Positions 1-8,768 of a DNA stretch of 64,000 nt are shown one piece after another (the stretch's first letter is position 1; every line of letters starts with the position of its first letter). A program made the translations under genes and the position numbers. Source of the DNA: Methylobacterium nonmethylotrophicum (GTDB taxonomy: Bacteria; Pseudomonadota; Alphaproteobacteria; Rhizobiales; Beijerinckiaceae); assembly GCF_004745635.1 (NCBI RefSeq), contig NZ_SRLB01000001.1, forward strand, positions 62,001 to 126,000, given 5' to 3'. The notes under the pieces are model-generated. The model worked only from the letters and a program-made list of their open reading frames with translations, did no database searches and was not told the origin of the DNA.

Positions 1-15
1 ACGCGCGGCTCGGCT

Positions 16-51
16 CTTGCGAGCGGTGCAGGTCTTGCAAGCGGTGCAGGC
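16..51. repeat. Tandem 18-bp repeat, two units
   Basis: Two near-identical 18-bp units (16-33 and 34-51) differ at two positions. Read in the frame of the downstream acetamidase gene they encode Leu-Ala-Ser-Gly-Ala-Gly twice. That frame is open back to the window edge, so this may be coding sequence of a longer N terminus, the tail of an upstream gene in another frame, or spacer. A good ribosome binding site just before position 88 favours spacer. Confidence 0.4.
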
Positions 52-87
52 GCTGACAGACTCCGGTCCCGCCTCCGGGAGGATTCC

Positions 88-1038
88 TTGCCGACGCACC
101 ACGAGATCCCCGCCACGCCCGACACGATGGTGCTGGGCTATTTCGACGCTGCGCTGCCGCCGGTGCTGACGGTCGAGTCCGGCGACACCGTCACGCTGCA
201 CTCGCACCCGGCCGGCGGGCGGGCGACGCTGCATCCCGATCCCGCCCGCCACCCGGCCGACTACCTGGCGGCCCTCGACGCGCTCTCGCCCGGCCTCGGC
301 CCGCACTTCGTCACCGGCCCGGTCCATGTCCGCGGCGCGATGCCCGGCGACGTGCTGCAGGTCGACATCCTCGACCTGAAGTTCCGCATGGACTGGGGCT
401 TCGTGGCGATCCTGCCGCTGCTCGGTACCCTGCCGGACGAGTTCGAGGAGTACGAGACGATCCACCCGGACATCGACGCCGCGCGCGGCGTCGCGGTGCT
501 GCCCTGGGGCACGGAACTGCCGCTCGACCCGTTCTTCGGCATCCTCGCCACCTCCCCGCCGCCGGCCTGGGGCAAGGTGACCTCGCCGGTGCCGCGCCGC
601 TTCGGCGGCAACATGGACAACAAGGAGCTGAAGACCGGCACCACCCTGTACCTCCCGGTCTTCACCGAAGGGGCGGGGTTCTATGCCGGCGACGGCCACG
701 GCGTGCAGGGCGACGGCGAGGTCTGCATCACGGCCCTCGAGACCGGGCTCACCGGCACGTTCCGGCTGACCCTGCGCAAGGATCTCGCCTTCGGCTGGCC
801 CTTCGCCGAGACGCCGACCGACCTGATGGCGATCGGCCTGCACGAGAGCCTGGACGAGGCGATGCGCCAGGCGGTGCGCGAGATGATCCGCCACGTCACG
901 GCCCGCACCGGGCTCACCCGCAACCAGGCCTACATGCTGTGCTCGCTCGCCGGGAACCTGCGCATCACCCAGACCGTCGACGGCAACAAGGGGGTGCACA
1001 TGCTCTTGCCCAAGAGCGCGCTTCCCGGAGCGCGATGA
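88..1038 (+). CDS. Acetamidase/formamidase family protein
   Basis: This 316-residue protein matches the FmdA/AmdA family along its whole length. Family members hydrolyse formamide or short-chain amides to ammonia and the acid in the cytoplasm. Recognisable parts are the N-terminal beta-rich segment with the HSHPAGG stretch, the WGFVAILPLLG region near residue 105, and the GDGHGVQGDGEV segment near residue 200 that is typical of the family. The start is a TTG at 88 preceded by GGGAGGA; the next in-frame ATG would remove conserved sequence. The gene ends 4 bp before a flavin reductase-like gene on the same strand, so the two are probably co-transcribed. The natural substrate cannot be told from sequence. 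Confidence 0.88.
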   Translation: MPTHHEIPATPDTMVLGYFDAALPPVLTVESGDTVTLHSHPAGGRATLHPDPARHPADYLAALDALSPGLGPHFVTGPVHVRGAMPGDVLQVDILDLKFRMDWGFVAILPLLGTLPDEFEEYETIHPDIDAARGVAVLPWGTELPLDPFFGILATSPPPAWGKVTSPVPRRFGGNMDNKELKTGTTLYLPVFTEGAGFYAGDGHGVQGDGEVCITALETGLTGTFRLTLRKDLAFGWPFAETPTDLMAIGLHESLDEAMRQAVREMIRHVTARTGLTRNQAYMLCSLAGNLRITQTVDGNKGVHMLLPKSALPGAR

Positions 1039-1042
1039 GCGC

Positions 1043-1666
1043 ATGGACCTGCATTTCGACGACCTTTTGCCCCGCGACCGCTACCGCCTGCTCACCGCGC
1101 TGGTGACGCCGCGGCCGATCGCCCTCGTGACCACCCGGTCCGCCAGCGGCACCGACAACGCGGCCCCGATCAGCTTCTTCCAGGTCCTCGCCGAGGAGCC
1201 GCCGATCGTAGTCTTGAGCTTCAACCTGCGCTCCGACGGCAACCAGAAGGACACGCCCCGCAACATCGCCGAGACGGGCGAGTTCGTGGTCAACCTCGTC
1301 GACGAGGGCCTGGTCGCGGCGATGAACGTCTGCGCCGCCGAGTTCCCGCCCGACGAGAGCGAGATCGCGGCGGCGGGGCTGACGCTCCTGCCCTGCACCG
1401 GCGTGGCGCCGGGGCGGATCTCCGAGGCGCCGGCGAGCCTCGGCTGCCGCACCCACACCGTCATCGACCTCTCGCCCGAGCGCCGGATCGTGCTCGGGCA
1501 GGTCGTGTCGCTGCAGGCCCGGGACGAGTTGTTCACCCCGGACGGGCGCCACCTGCGCGACGGCGCCTTCCTGCCGGTCGGCCGGCTCTACGCGGATCTC
1601 TACGCCCGCACCGGCGACCGCTTCGCGGTGCCCCGGGTCACGCCGGAGGAGGCGCGGAGGGCCTGA
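1043..1666 (+). CDS. Flavin reductase-like FMN-binding protein
   Basis: The 207-residue product belongs to the flavin reductase-like split-barrel family (DIM6/NTAB type), which binds FMN. The core runs from about residue 12 to 180 and shows TPRPIALVTTRS, the PISFFQVLAEEPPIVVLSF strand pair, and DTPRNIAETGEFVVNLV. Such proteins reduce flavin with NAD(P)H for a partner monooxygenase or act as FMN-dependent reductases. The ATG lies 4 bp after the acetamidase stop, suggesting a two-gene operon for breakdown of a nitrogen-containing compound. No partner monooxygenase is visible in the window. Confidence 0.85.
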   Translation: MDLHFDDLLPRDRYRLLTALVTPRPIALVTTRSASGTDNAAPISFFQVLAEEPPIVVLSFNLRSDGNQKDTPRNIAETGEFVVNLVDEGLVAAMNVCAAEFPPDESEIAAAGLTLLPCTGVAPGRISEAPASLGCRTHTVIDLSPERRIVLGQVVSLQARDELFTPDGRHLRDGAFLPVGRLYADLYARTGDRFAVPRVTPEEARRA

Positions 1667-1833
1667 GGGTCAAGCCCGGCCCGCTCGGCTCTGGGAGGGG
1701 CCGCCGCCGGCCCCGAGCGGGCGTCGGCGCGCAACCAGCCTCGCCCTGCCGAGCACCGTTCAAGCACCGTTGCGGTTTGAGAAGTCTGTGCTCACACTGC
1801 CGTCAGCCAAACTCGTCCGGAGCATGTCGCGCC

Positions 1834-2046
1834 GTGTCCACGGAACCGGCCAAGGGGCCAGCCTCCTATTTCCCGTCGATCGAGAAGAAGTATGGTCGGC
1901 CCATCGGCGAATGGCAGCAAGTGGTTCGTGAAAAGCTGCCCGCCAAGCACATGGAACTGATCGCGATGCTGAAGGCCGACCATGGAATGGGCCATGGCCA
2001 TGCCAACGCGATCGTGGCCCATGTCCTCGCCGCGGAGAGGACCTGA
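1834..2046 (+). CDS. DUF4287 domain-containing small protein
   Basis: This is a 70-residue protein with the compact DUF4287 signature: SYFPSIEKKYGRP, then GEWQQVVREKL and LKADHGMGHGHANAIVAHVL. Its biochemical role is unknown to me. I choose the GTG at 1834 because the family signature begins about ten residues after it; the frame is open upstream to 1777 but that part is not family-like. It is followed by about 175 bp of non-coding DNA before a convergent GNAT gene. Confidence 0.72.
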   Translation: MSTEPAKGPASYFPSIEKKYGRPIGEWQQVVREKLPAKHMELIAMLKADHGMGHGHANAIVAHVLAAERT

Positions 2047-2222
2047 CCGTCGGAATGGCGGCAGGCCTGGCTGTCTGGCGCCCCTGCCCAGGCGGCACGG
2101 GCAGGGTCGGCGCGGCGGATGTCGGTTGGTCCCGGCGTTCCCGCCGTGCCGGTGGAGGAACCGCAACTGGCTGCGCCGACCCTGATCTCGCCCGCCTTGG
2201 GGACAAGCAACCTTCGGGTTAG

Positions 2223-2777
2223 CTACCCCGCCTCGCGGTCGCCGCGCAGGAGGCTCCAGGCGAGGACGTCCTCGAAGGTGCCCCATTTGCGCACGCGATG
2301 GCGAAGGTAGCCCTCCTGTCGAAAGCCGAGCTTTTCGAGCACCCGACCCGACCCCGGGTTGCGGACCATGTGGAAGGCGCACAGGCGGTTCAGTCCGATC
2401 TCGTCAAACGCAAAGCTGATCACACGAGCGGCGGCCTCGGTCACGAAACCTTGCCCTTCGAACTCGGCGCCGATCCAGAAGCTCACCTCGGCCCCGGCGT
2501 GCTCCCTGTCCACCTCGTGAAGCGCTGCATACCCGATCAGACGGGCCGGGGTGGGGAGTGCGATCGCAAAGCCGTACTGAGTCCCATCGATCAGGCCACG
2601 CTGAGCCTTCTCGATCCACCTGATGGCGTCCGCCATGGTGAAGGGGTGAGGCACGCTGATCGTGGTGTCGGCGATCCGGCGCTCGCCCGCGATCACCTGC
2701 AGGGCGGCTGCGTCGGCGTTCGTGAACGAGCGCAGCACAAGGCGCCGCGTTCTGAGCTCCAGGGACGGACGATCCAT
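2223..2777 (-). CDS. GNAT family N-acetyltransferase (RimJ/RimL type)
   Basis: This 184-residue GNAT enzyme is of the RimJ/RimL subfamily, which acetylates protein N termini or small amines from acetyl-CoA. It opens with the typical RTRRLVLRSFTNADAAAL. The acetyl-CoA loop is EFEGQGFVTEAA near residues 107-118, followed by NRLCAFHMVRNPGSGRVLEKLGF, the usual motif B. The ATG at 2777 is the first codon of the family-like sequence. The gene is monocistronic and convergent with the DUF4287 gene. The substrate cannot be predicted. Confidence 0.85.
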   Translation of the reverse strand: MDRPSLELRTRRLVLRSFTNADAAALQVIAGERRIADTTISVPHPFTMADAIRWIEKAQRGLIDGTQYGFAIALPTPARLIGYAALHEVDREHAGAEVSFWIGAEFEGQGFVTEAAARVISFAFDEIGLNRLCAFHMVRNPGSGRVLEKLGFRQEGYLRHRVRKWGTFEDVLAWSLLRGDREAG

Positions 2778-2885
2778 GAAACCGCTCCATCTCGCCCTAT
2801 TGCGAAGTGCACATGCCGTACGGCGTGACGACGCTCAAGCCAGCGCGGCGACACGCGAGAGAAATCCGGAAAGCAATTTTTGTCA

Positions 2886-3112
2886 GAGCCTGTTTGACGT
2901 GCCTGCCAAATTTATCTCACTCTCAACCTCATCCTGAGGTGCTGGCGATCGAAGATCGCACGCGATCGGAGATCGGCTGATCTCGAACGAGGACTCTAGA
3001 TTTCACAGTGATTACTGGAGGCCCCCTTCGAGTTCAGCCGACTTTTAGTCGACTGACACCTCAGGATGAGGTTGAGGGTGGGATAAATTTGCCGGCCACG
3101 TCAAACAGGCTC
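2886..3112. repeat. Family A inverted-repeat element, copy 1 (MITE-like)
   Basis: This is a 227-bp element with imperfect inverted arms of about 56 bp. It starts with GAGCCTGTTTGACGTG and ends with the complement, CACGTCAAACAGGCTC. Inside each arm is CACCTCAGGATGAGG or its complement. The centre contains shorter palindromes, including GATCGAAGATCGCACG. There is no coding capacity and no clear target duplication. Two related elements lie at 12936 and 18471. The rest of the 505-bp gap (2778-3282) holds an AT-richer stretch near 2880 and a small hairpin at 3222. Confidence 0.8.
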
Positions 3113-3221
3113 CCAGACATGCGTCCCAGGTCATCGGAAGGCTCCTCGTGGTCACCCGGGACGCATTCCGTCGAGCGTGGCTTCGGGTCAGCCGGGCGAG
3201 CCCAACTCACACCGGCACGGC

Positions 3222-3240
3222 GTGGAGGGTCGCCCTCCAC
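3222..3240. terminator. Short hairpin downstream of the RraA-like gene
   Basis: GTGGAGGG and CCCTCCAC form a perfect 8-bp stem around a 3-nt loop, 42 bp past the stop codon of the minus-strand RraA-like gene. No T-run follows, so factor-independent termination is only a possibility. Confidence 0.35.
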
Positions 3241-3282
3241 CCGCAAAAGTCCCCCGCACGGTCGAACGGATCGGGCCTGACC

Positions 3283-3954
3283 CTACCCCCTGACCGCGTC
3301 CGGCACGCCGAACACCGCGAGCGTGCTCTCCCCGTCGGAGAGCCGCTTCTCCCAGCCGATCTCGGCCTGCGCCCGCTCCTCGGCCTGGGCGATCAGCCCT
3401 TCGGCCGCCTCGCGCGGGATCACCACGACGCCGTCGTCGTCGCCGAGGATCAGGTCGCCGGGGCGGACCGGGGCGCCGCCGATCGTGACCGGGGCGTTGA
3501 CCGTGCCGCCGTCCTTCGAGGCCGGGCCGCGGGCGGTGACGTGGCGGGTGAACACCGAAAAATCGCTCCAGCCGCCGAGGATGCCGGTGTCGCGCACCGC
3601 CCCGTCGGCGAGGAGGCCGACGATCCCCTTGCGCCGCGCGGCGGTGGAGAGCAGGTCGCCGATCATCGCGACGTCGCTCCGCCCCCCGGCATCGATCACC
3701 ACCACGTCGCCGGCCTCAGCGACCGCGATCGCGTGGTGGACGGCGCCGTAATCCTTCGGGTCGCACAGGGCCGTGACGGCGCTGCCGAGGAGGGCCGGGC
3801 CCCCGGCGATGCGCCGCAGCGGCCGGATCGCCGGATCGACCTGGGTGCGGCCCTCGAGCAGGTCGACCACCACCGCGACCGGCACGGCGGAAAAGCGCGC
3901 GATCAGCCCGGCGGGGAGGCGGGGAGGGGTGTCCGCGATGATGCGGGTCGGCAT
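3283..3954 (-). CDS. RraA family protein (HMG/CHA aldolase-like)
   Basis: This 223-residue protein is of the RraA/dimethylmenaquinone-methyltransferase-like fold. The family includes the RNase E inhibitor RraA and divalent-metal 4-hydroxy-4-methyl-2-oxoglutarate (HMG) aldolases. The metal and substrate region GDLLSTAARRKGIVGLLADG followed by AVRDT (about residues 101-125) is intact, as is VVVIDAGGRSDVAMIG before it. It is divergent from an SDR and a ketopentenoate-hydratase-like gene with about 170 bp between starts. That neighbourhood fits an aldolase in ring-cleavage or branched-acid catabolism better than an RNase E regulator. ATG 3954 follows a GAGGAGA ribosome site. Confidence 0.82.
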   Translation of the reverse strand: MPTRIIADTPPRLPAGLIARFSAVPVAVVVDLLEGRTQVDPAIRPLRRIAGGPALLGSAVTALCDPKDYGAVHHAIAVAEAGDVVVIDAGGRSDVAMIGDLLSTAARRKGIVGLLADGAVRDTGILGGWSDFSVFTRHVTARGPASKDGGTVNAPVTIGGAPVRPGDLILGDDDGVVVIPREAAEGLIAQAEERAQAEIGWEKRLSDGESTLAVFGVPDAVRG

Positions 3955-4125
3955 GGCGTCTCCTCTCGAACGTCCGGCTTCGGTGTCCGCGCGCTTTGCG
4001 GCCGGTGCCCAACCTCTATAGGCTGCCCGCCACCGCGCCGACAGGCGTGGGGCAAGCAAGAATCCGACGCGCCGACAGGCGCCAGGACACGAGGGCTCCC
4101 ACCGGGAGCACCAGGGAGGACCGGT

Positions 4126-4944
4126 ATGGCGGAGGGCGGAAGCGCCCCGGGCTCGCGGCGGCTCGAGGGGAAGGTGGCGCTGCTGTTCGGCGCCGGCTCG
4201 GCGGGGCCGGGCTGGGGCAACGGCAAGGCCGCGGCGGTGACCTTCGCGCGCCACGGCGCCCGGGTGGTCTGCGTCGACGTGCGGCGCGAGGCGGCCGAGG
4301 AAACCGCCGAGATCATCCGGCGCGAGGACGGCGCCGCCACGGCGGCGGCCTGCGACGCCACCGATTCGGGCGCGGTCGCGGCCCTCGTCGCCGAGGTGAT
4401 GGCGGCGCAGGGGCGCATCGACGTGCTGCACAACAATGTCGGCTACGCCCAGATGGGCGGTCCGGTCGAGCTGAGCGAGGCCGACTGGCACCGCACCCTC
4501 GACCTCAACCTCACCACCTGCTTCCTCACCTGCAAGCACGTGCTGCCGCACATGCTGGCGCAGCGCGCCGGCAGCATCGTCAACATCTCGTCGGCGGCGG
4601 CGATCCGCTACACCGGCTATCCTTACGCGGCCTATTACGCCGCGAAGGCCGCGGTGAACAACTTCACGTTGGGCCTCGCGCTGCAATACGCGAAGGACGG
4701 CATCCGGGTGAACGCGATTATGCCCGGGCTGATGAACACGCCGCTGATCCACCAGCAGATCTCCGGCCAGTACGCCGATCCGCAGGAGATGGTGCGGGCC
4801 CGCGACGCCGCCTGCCCGATGGGCCGGATGGGCACCGCCTGGGACGTCGCCAACGCGGCCCTGTTCCTGGCCTCCGACGAGGCCGCCTACATCACCGGCG
4901 TGGCGCTGCCCGTCGATGGCGGCCTGACCGGGAGGGTCGCGTGA
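4126..4944 (+). CDS. SDR family NAD(P)-dependent oxidoreductase
   Basis: This classical short-chain dehydrogenase has 272 residues. The nucleotide loop is FGAGSAGPGWGNGKA, a longer variant of TGxxxGxG that starts near residue 24. The NNAG motif is present as NNVG, and Tyr170 and Lys174 form the YxxxK catalytic pair. ATG 4126 is preceded by AGGGAGGA. The stop overlaps the GTG start of the next gene (GTGA), so the dehydrogenase and the hydratase-like protein are translationally coupled. The substrate is unknown; a hydroxy-acid or diol intermediate of the same pathway is an inference. Confidence 0.87.
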   Translation: MAEGGSAPGSRRLEGKVALLFGAGSAGPGWGNGKAAAVTFARHGARVVCVDVRREAAEETAEIIRREDGAATAAACDATDSGAVAALVAEVMAAQGRIDVLHNNVGYAQMGGPVELSEADWHRTLDLNLTTCFLTCKHVLPHMLAQRAGSIVNISSAAAIRYTGYPYAAYYAAKAAVNNFTLGLALQYAKDGIRVNAIMPGLMNTPLIHQQISGQYADPQEMVRARDAACPMGRMGTAWDVANAALFLASDEAAYITGVALPVDGGLTGRVA

Positions 4945-5735
4945 GCCATCAAGCGCCTCTGCAGGCCGCCTCCGACGTCCTCTGGCGCCACTGGCGCGAG
5001 GGGCGCCTCATCGCCGCCCTGCCGCCGGACCTCGCCCCGGCCGATCGCCGCACCGCCTATGCGGTCCAGGCCCTGCTCGAGCCGCGCAGCGCCTCGGCCC
5101 TCTATGGCTGGAAGATCGCCGCCACGAGCCTGGCCGGGCAGCAGCATATCGGCGTCGACGGGCCGCTCGCCGGGCGGCTCCTCGCCGAGCAGGTCCTGGC
5201 GCCCGACGCGCCCGTGCCGCTCGCCCACAACCAGATGCGGGTGGCCGAGGCCGAGGTGGCGTTCCGCATGGGACGCGACCTGCCGCCCCGGGCCGAGCCC
5301 TACACGGTCGACGAGGTGATGGCGGCGGTGGCCGACGCCCACCCGGCGATCGAATTTCCGGATTCGCGGCTCGAGGCCTTCGAGAGGGCCGGCGAGGCGG
5401 CGCTCATCGCCGACAATGCCTGCGCGCATCTCTTCGTCCTCGGGCCGAAGGCGCCCGAGGGCTGGCGCGCGATCGACCTTCCCGCCATGCCGACCGCGAT
5501 CACGGCGGAGGGGCGGGAGCCCCACCGGGGCCGCGGCGGCAACGCCCTCGACGATCCGCGGCTCGCGCTGACCTGGCTCGCCAACGCCCTGTCGGACCAG
5601 GGCCTGACCCTGCGGGCCGGACAGGTCGTGACCACCGGCACCACCACGGTGCCGCTGCCGGTCGCGCCGGGGGACGTGGTGCGGGCGGATCTCGGCGGCA
5701 TCGGCACGCTGACGGTGCGCATCCGGCCGGAGTAA
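4941..5735 (+). CDS. 2-keto-4-pentenoate hydratase-like protein
   Basis: This 264-residue protein resembles the hydratase/decarboxylase family of 2-oxopent-4-enoate hydratase and 4-oxalocrotonate decarboxylase. Visible features are YGWKIAATSLAGQQHIGVDGP (20 residues from about residue 56), AEAEVAFRMGRDL, HPAIEFPDSR and the C-terminal GQVVTTGTTT followed by PLPVAPGDVV. These enzymes add water to dienols after meta-cleavage of aromatic rings. It starts with GTG 4941, overlapping the SDR stop. No ring-cleavage dioxygenase is in the window, so the pathway is open. Confidence 0.8.
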   Translation: MSHQAPLQAASDVLWRHWREGRLIAALPPDLAPADRRTAYAVQALLEPRSASALYGWKIAATSLAGQQHIGVDGPLAGRLLAEQVLAPDAPVPLAHNQMRVAEAEVAFRMGRDLPPRAEPYTVDEVMAAVADAHPAIEFPDSRLEAFERAGEAALIADNACAHLFVLGPKAPEGWRAIDLPAMPTAITAEGREPHRGRGGNALDDPRLALTWLANALSDQGLTLRAGQVVTTGTTTVPLPVAPGDVVRADLGGIGTLTVRIRPE

Positions 5736-5774
5736 CGGGGGCGTCCCGGCCCCCCAGCGCCCCGGTGCCGGCGC

Positions 5775-7286
5775 TCAGGCCGGCACCGCCTCGCGCACCG
5801 GCCGGCGCCAGCGGGCCGGGCCGTCGCGGTGGACCGAGGTGCCGGCGGCGTCGACCGCCACCGTCACCGGCATGTCCTCGACGACGAATTCGTGGATCGC
5901 CTCCATGCCGAGATCGGCGAAGGCCAGCACCCGCGCCGACTTGATCGCCTTCGAGACGAGGTAGGCCGCGCCCCCGACCGCGATCAGGTAGGCCGCGCCG
6001 TGGCGCGCGATGGTCTCGACGGCGGCCGGGCCCCGCTCGGCCTTGCCGACCATGACGAGGAGGCCGGTCTGCGACAGGATCGGCTCGAGGAACTTGTCCA
6101 TCCGGGTCGCGGTGGTGGGGCCGGCGGGCCCGACCGCCTCGTCGCCGACCGCGTCGACGGGCCCGACATAGTAGATCGCCCGGTCGCGCAGGTCGACGGG
6201 AAGCGGCTCGCCGGCCTCCAGCATCCGGGTCAGGCGCAGGTGCGCCGCGTCGCGCCCGGTTAGCAGGCGGCCCGACAGCAGCAGGGTCTCGCCGGCGCGC
6301 CAGGTCGCCACCTCCTCGCGGGTCAGCCGGTCGAGGTCGACCCGCCGCCCGGCCGCCGTCGCGACGCTGATGTCCTGCGGCCAGAGATCGAGGGAGGGCG
6401 GGGTGAAGATGGCGGGACCGCTGCCGTCGAGGGTGAAGTGGGCGTGCCGGTCGGCGGCGCATTGCGGGATCAGGCCGACGGGCAGCGAGGCGGCGTGGAC
6501 CGGGAAGGTCTTGAGCTTCACATCCAACACGGTGGTGAGCCCGCCCAGCCCCTGCGCGCCGATGCCGAGCGCGTTGACGCGCTCGAAAATCTCGAGCCGC
6601 AACTCCTCCTCCTTCGAGGACGGGCCCCGGGCGCGGATCTGCGGCAGGTCGATGGGGTCGAGGAGCGAGAGCTTGGCCAGCGTCATCGCCTTCTCGGGCG
6701 AGCCGCCGACGCCGATGCCGAGCATGCCGGGCGGGCACCAGCCGGCGCCCAGCGTCTCGACGGTGCGCACCACCCAGTCGGCGACCGAGTCGCTCGGGTT
6801 GAGGGCGGCGAACTTCGCCTTGTTCTCCGAGCCGCCGCCCTTAGCGGCGACGTGGACCTGGACGGTGTCGCCCGCCACCATCTCGACATGGAGCATGGCC
6901 GGCGCGTTGTCGCCGGTGTTGCGGCGCCCGAACAGCGGCTCGGAGACCACCGAGGCGCGCAAGGGGTTGCGCTCCTCGCGCCAGGCCCGGCGCACGCCCT
7001 CGTCGACGATCTCCTGCAGCGAGCGGTTCGAGACGATGCGGGCATTGAGCCCGACCTTCATGAACACTTGAGCCGTGCCGGTATCCTGGCAGATCGGCCG
7101 CCGGCCGAAGGCCGCCATGCGGGAATTGACCAGGATCTGCGCCATCGCGTCCCGCGCCGCCGGGCTCTCCTCGCGCCGCCAGGCCTCGGCGAGGTTCCGG
7201 ATGTAGTCCGCCGGGTGGTAGTACGAGATGAACTGCAGGGCGTCGGCGATGGAGGCGACCAGGTCCTCTTCGCGAATGGTGGCCAT
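5775..7286 (-). CDS. Class I fumarate hydratase-type enzyme (alpha-beta fused)
   Basis: A 503-residue iron-sulfur hydro-lyase of the class I fumarase/tartrate dehydratase family. The alpha domain (about residues 1-285) has the three cluster cysteines: Cys66 in PICQDTG, Cys184 in GWCPPGMLG and Cys276 in IPQCAADRH. The beta domain follows to the C terminus with VGPAGPTTATRMDKF and the GGAAYLV stretch. ATG 7286 follows a GGGAGGACC site. Fumarate/malate interconversion is the default reading. The catabolic neighbourhood leaves tartrate or mesaconate possible. The oxygen-labile cluster is a property of the family. Confidence 0.87.
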   Translation of the reverse strand: MATIREEDLVASIADALQFISYYHPADYIRNLAEAWRREESPAARDAMAQILVNSRMAAFGRRPICQDTGTAQVFMKVGLNARIVSNRSLQEIVDEGVRRAWREERNPLRASVVSEPLFGRRNTGDNAPAMLHVEMVAGDTVQVHVAAKGGGSENKAKFAALNPSDSVADWVVRTVETLGAGWCPPGMLGIGVGGSPEKAMTLAKLSLLDPIDLPQIRARGPSSKEEELRLEIFERVNALGIGAQGLGGLTTVLDVKLKTFPVHAASLPVGLIPQCAADRHAHFTLDGSGPAIFTPPSLDLWPQDISVATAAGRRVDLDRLTREEVATWRAGETLLLSGRLLTGRDAAHLRLTRMLEAGEPLPVDLRDRAIYYVGPVDAVGDEAVGPAGPTTATRMDKFLEPILSQTGLLVMVGKAERGPAAVETIARHGAAYLIAVGGAAYLVSKAIKSARVLAFADLGMEAIHEFVVEDMPVTVAVDAAGTSVHRDGPARWRRPVREAVPA

Positions 7287-7343
7287 GGTGGTCCTCCCGG
7301 GATGGTTATCAGAATCTACCGCACCTTTTACTCGTAGAGCGCG

Positions 7344-7561
7344 GGATCCCCTCTCCTGTGTGGGAGAGGGGTAGTGGCGATCGCAGATCGCACGTGAGGG
7401 TGACACGTTTCAGTATGGAGCGCTGAGCGCAGTGCTGGCAGCGCGACGGTTAGAGCTAGACTCAGAACCGTAGCACCCTCACGTGCGATCTACGATCGCC
7501 ACGGCGCCTCTCCCACACCTTGCAGCGATACCGGGCAAGCCCGGCATCGCCTGGAGAGGGG
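7344..7561. repeat. Family B inverted-repeat element, copy 1
   Basis: The outer arms are GGATCCCCTCTCC and its partner GGAGAGGGG, with inner arms GTGAGGGTGACACG and CACCCTCACGTGCGATC. Unlike copies 2 and 3, both arms carry a GGCGATCGCAGATCGCAC or complementary insert. The right arm also carries a block beginning CTTGCAGCGATACCGGGC that recurs in the fragment at 57677. It fills most of the 307-bp gap between the fumarase-type gene and the CoA-transferase gene. No gene is visible in it. Confidence 0.8.
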
Positions 7562-7593
7562 AGTGTGCTCGACTTCTCGACGTTTGGTAAAGC

Positions 7594-8763
7594 TTACGCC
7601 GCGAATTCCCGCCGGATCGCCTCGCTGTGCTCGCCGATCCCCGGCACGCGCCCCAGCACCGGGGCCTGCCCGTTGCGGAGCGCCGGGGGCGCGACGATCG
7701 AGGCCGGGCCGGCCTCGGTCTCCACCGTCACCCGCCGCAGGGCCGGGTGCGTGACGAGATCGGACAGGCCGTTGACGAAGCCGTAGGCCGTGCCGGCCGT
7801 GCGTAAGCGGTCCGCCGCCTCGTCGCGGCTCAGGTCCGAGAAGACCCGCGCCACCACCGCGTCGACCTCGGGGCGGTTCGCAACCCGGGCGTTGTTGCTC
7901 TCGAAGCCCGCCCGCGAGGGCAGGTCGGGCTGGCGCAGGAACGCGGCGCAGAACCGGGCCCATTCGCGCTCGTTCTGGATCGAGATCAAGACCAGGGCCC
8001 CGTCCCGGGTCGGGAAGGCGCCGTAGGGGCAGATCGACGGGTGGGCGAGGCCGACCCGCTGCGGCGCCCGGCCGGTGCCCTCGAAGTAGAGGAGCGGCAC
8101 GTTCATCCAGTCGGCCATGCCGTCGAACAGGCTGACCTCGAGCTTCGCCCCCTCGCCGGTGATGCCCCGGGCGATCAGCGCCTCCAGCACCGCCGCATGG
8201 GCCGCCATCCCGCAGGCGATGTCGCAGACCGACACCCCGACCCGGCCCGGCCCGGCCGGGTGGCCGGTGATCTCGGCGAGCCCGCTCTCGGCCTGGACCA
8301 GGAGGTCGTAGGCCTTCATGTCGGAGTAGGAATGGCCCATGCCGTAGCCGGTGACGTCGACCGTGATGAGCCGCGGGTAGCGCGCCCGCAATTCCTCCGA
8401 GCCGAAGCCCGCCCGGGCGGCGGCGCCCGGTGCGAGGTTCTGGATGAACACGTCGGCCCTGGCGAGGACGGCGTGCAGCAGGGCCGCGTCGCCCGGGTCC
8501 TTGATGTCGGCGACCAGGCTCTCCTTGCCGCGGTTGAGCCAGACGAAGTAGCTCGCCAGCCCGTTCACCGAGGCGTCGTAGCCGCGGGCGAAGTCGCCCT
8601 CCGGCCGCTCGATCTTGATGACGCGGGCGCCCGCATCGGCCAGGCGCGAGGAGCAGTAGGGGGCTGCCACCGCCTGCTCGAGCGCCACCACCGTCAGGCC
8701 GCTGAGCGGCAGGACCCTACTCCCCACTGCCCCACTCCCCGCCGCCAAAGTCCCCGCCGACAT
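7594..8763 (-). CDS. Class III CoA-transferase (CaiB/BaiF family)
   Basis: A 389-residue CaiB/BaiF family enzyme that moves CoA between carboxylic acids in the cytoplasm. The N-terminal Rossmann part has GARVIKIERPEGD, and LARADVFIQNLAPGA and RLITVDVTGYG follow. Asp153 in MKAYDLLVQAESGL occupies the place of the catalytic aspartate that forms the acyl anhydride in formyl-CoA transferase. The C-terminal HPALRRVTVETEAGP and the GIGEHSEAI ending are typical. ATG 8763 lies 5 bp after the stop of the aldehyde dehydrogenase gene, so the two form an operon: aldehyde to acid, then acid to CoA thioester. Confidence 0.88.
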   Translation of the reverse strand: MSAGTLAAGSGAVGSRVLPLSGLTVVALEQAVAAPYCSSRLADAGARVIKIERPEGDFARGYDASVNGLASYFVWLNRGKESLVADIKDPGDAALLHAVLARADVFIQNLAPGAAARAGFGSEELRARYPRLITVDVTGYGMGHSYSDMKAYDLLVQAESGLAEITGHPAGPGRVGVSVCDIACGMAAHAAVLEALIARGITGEGAKLEVSLFDGMADWMNVPLLYFEGTGRAPQRVGLAHPSICPYGAFPTRDGALVLISIQNEREWARFCAAFLRQPDLPSRAGFESNNARVANRPEVDAVVARVFSDLSRDEAADRLRTAGTAYGFVNGLSDLVTHPALRRVTVETEAGPASIVAPPALRNGQAPVLGRVPGIGEHSEAIRREFAA

Positions 8764-8768
8764 GGCCG

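Noticed and set aside
2886..3112. A complete insertion sequence
   Set aside because: The element is 227 bp with no transposase frame; only its ends look like transposon termini.
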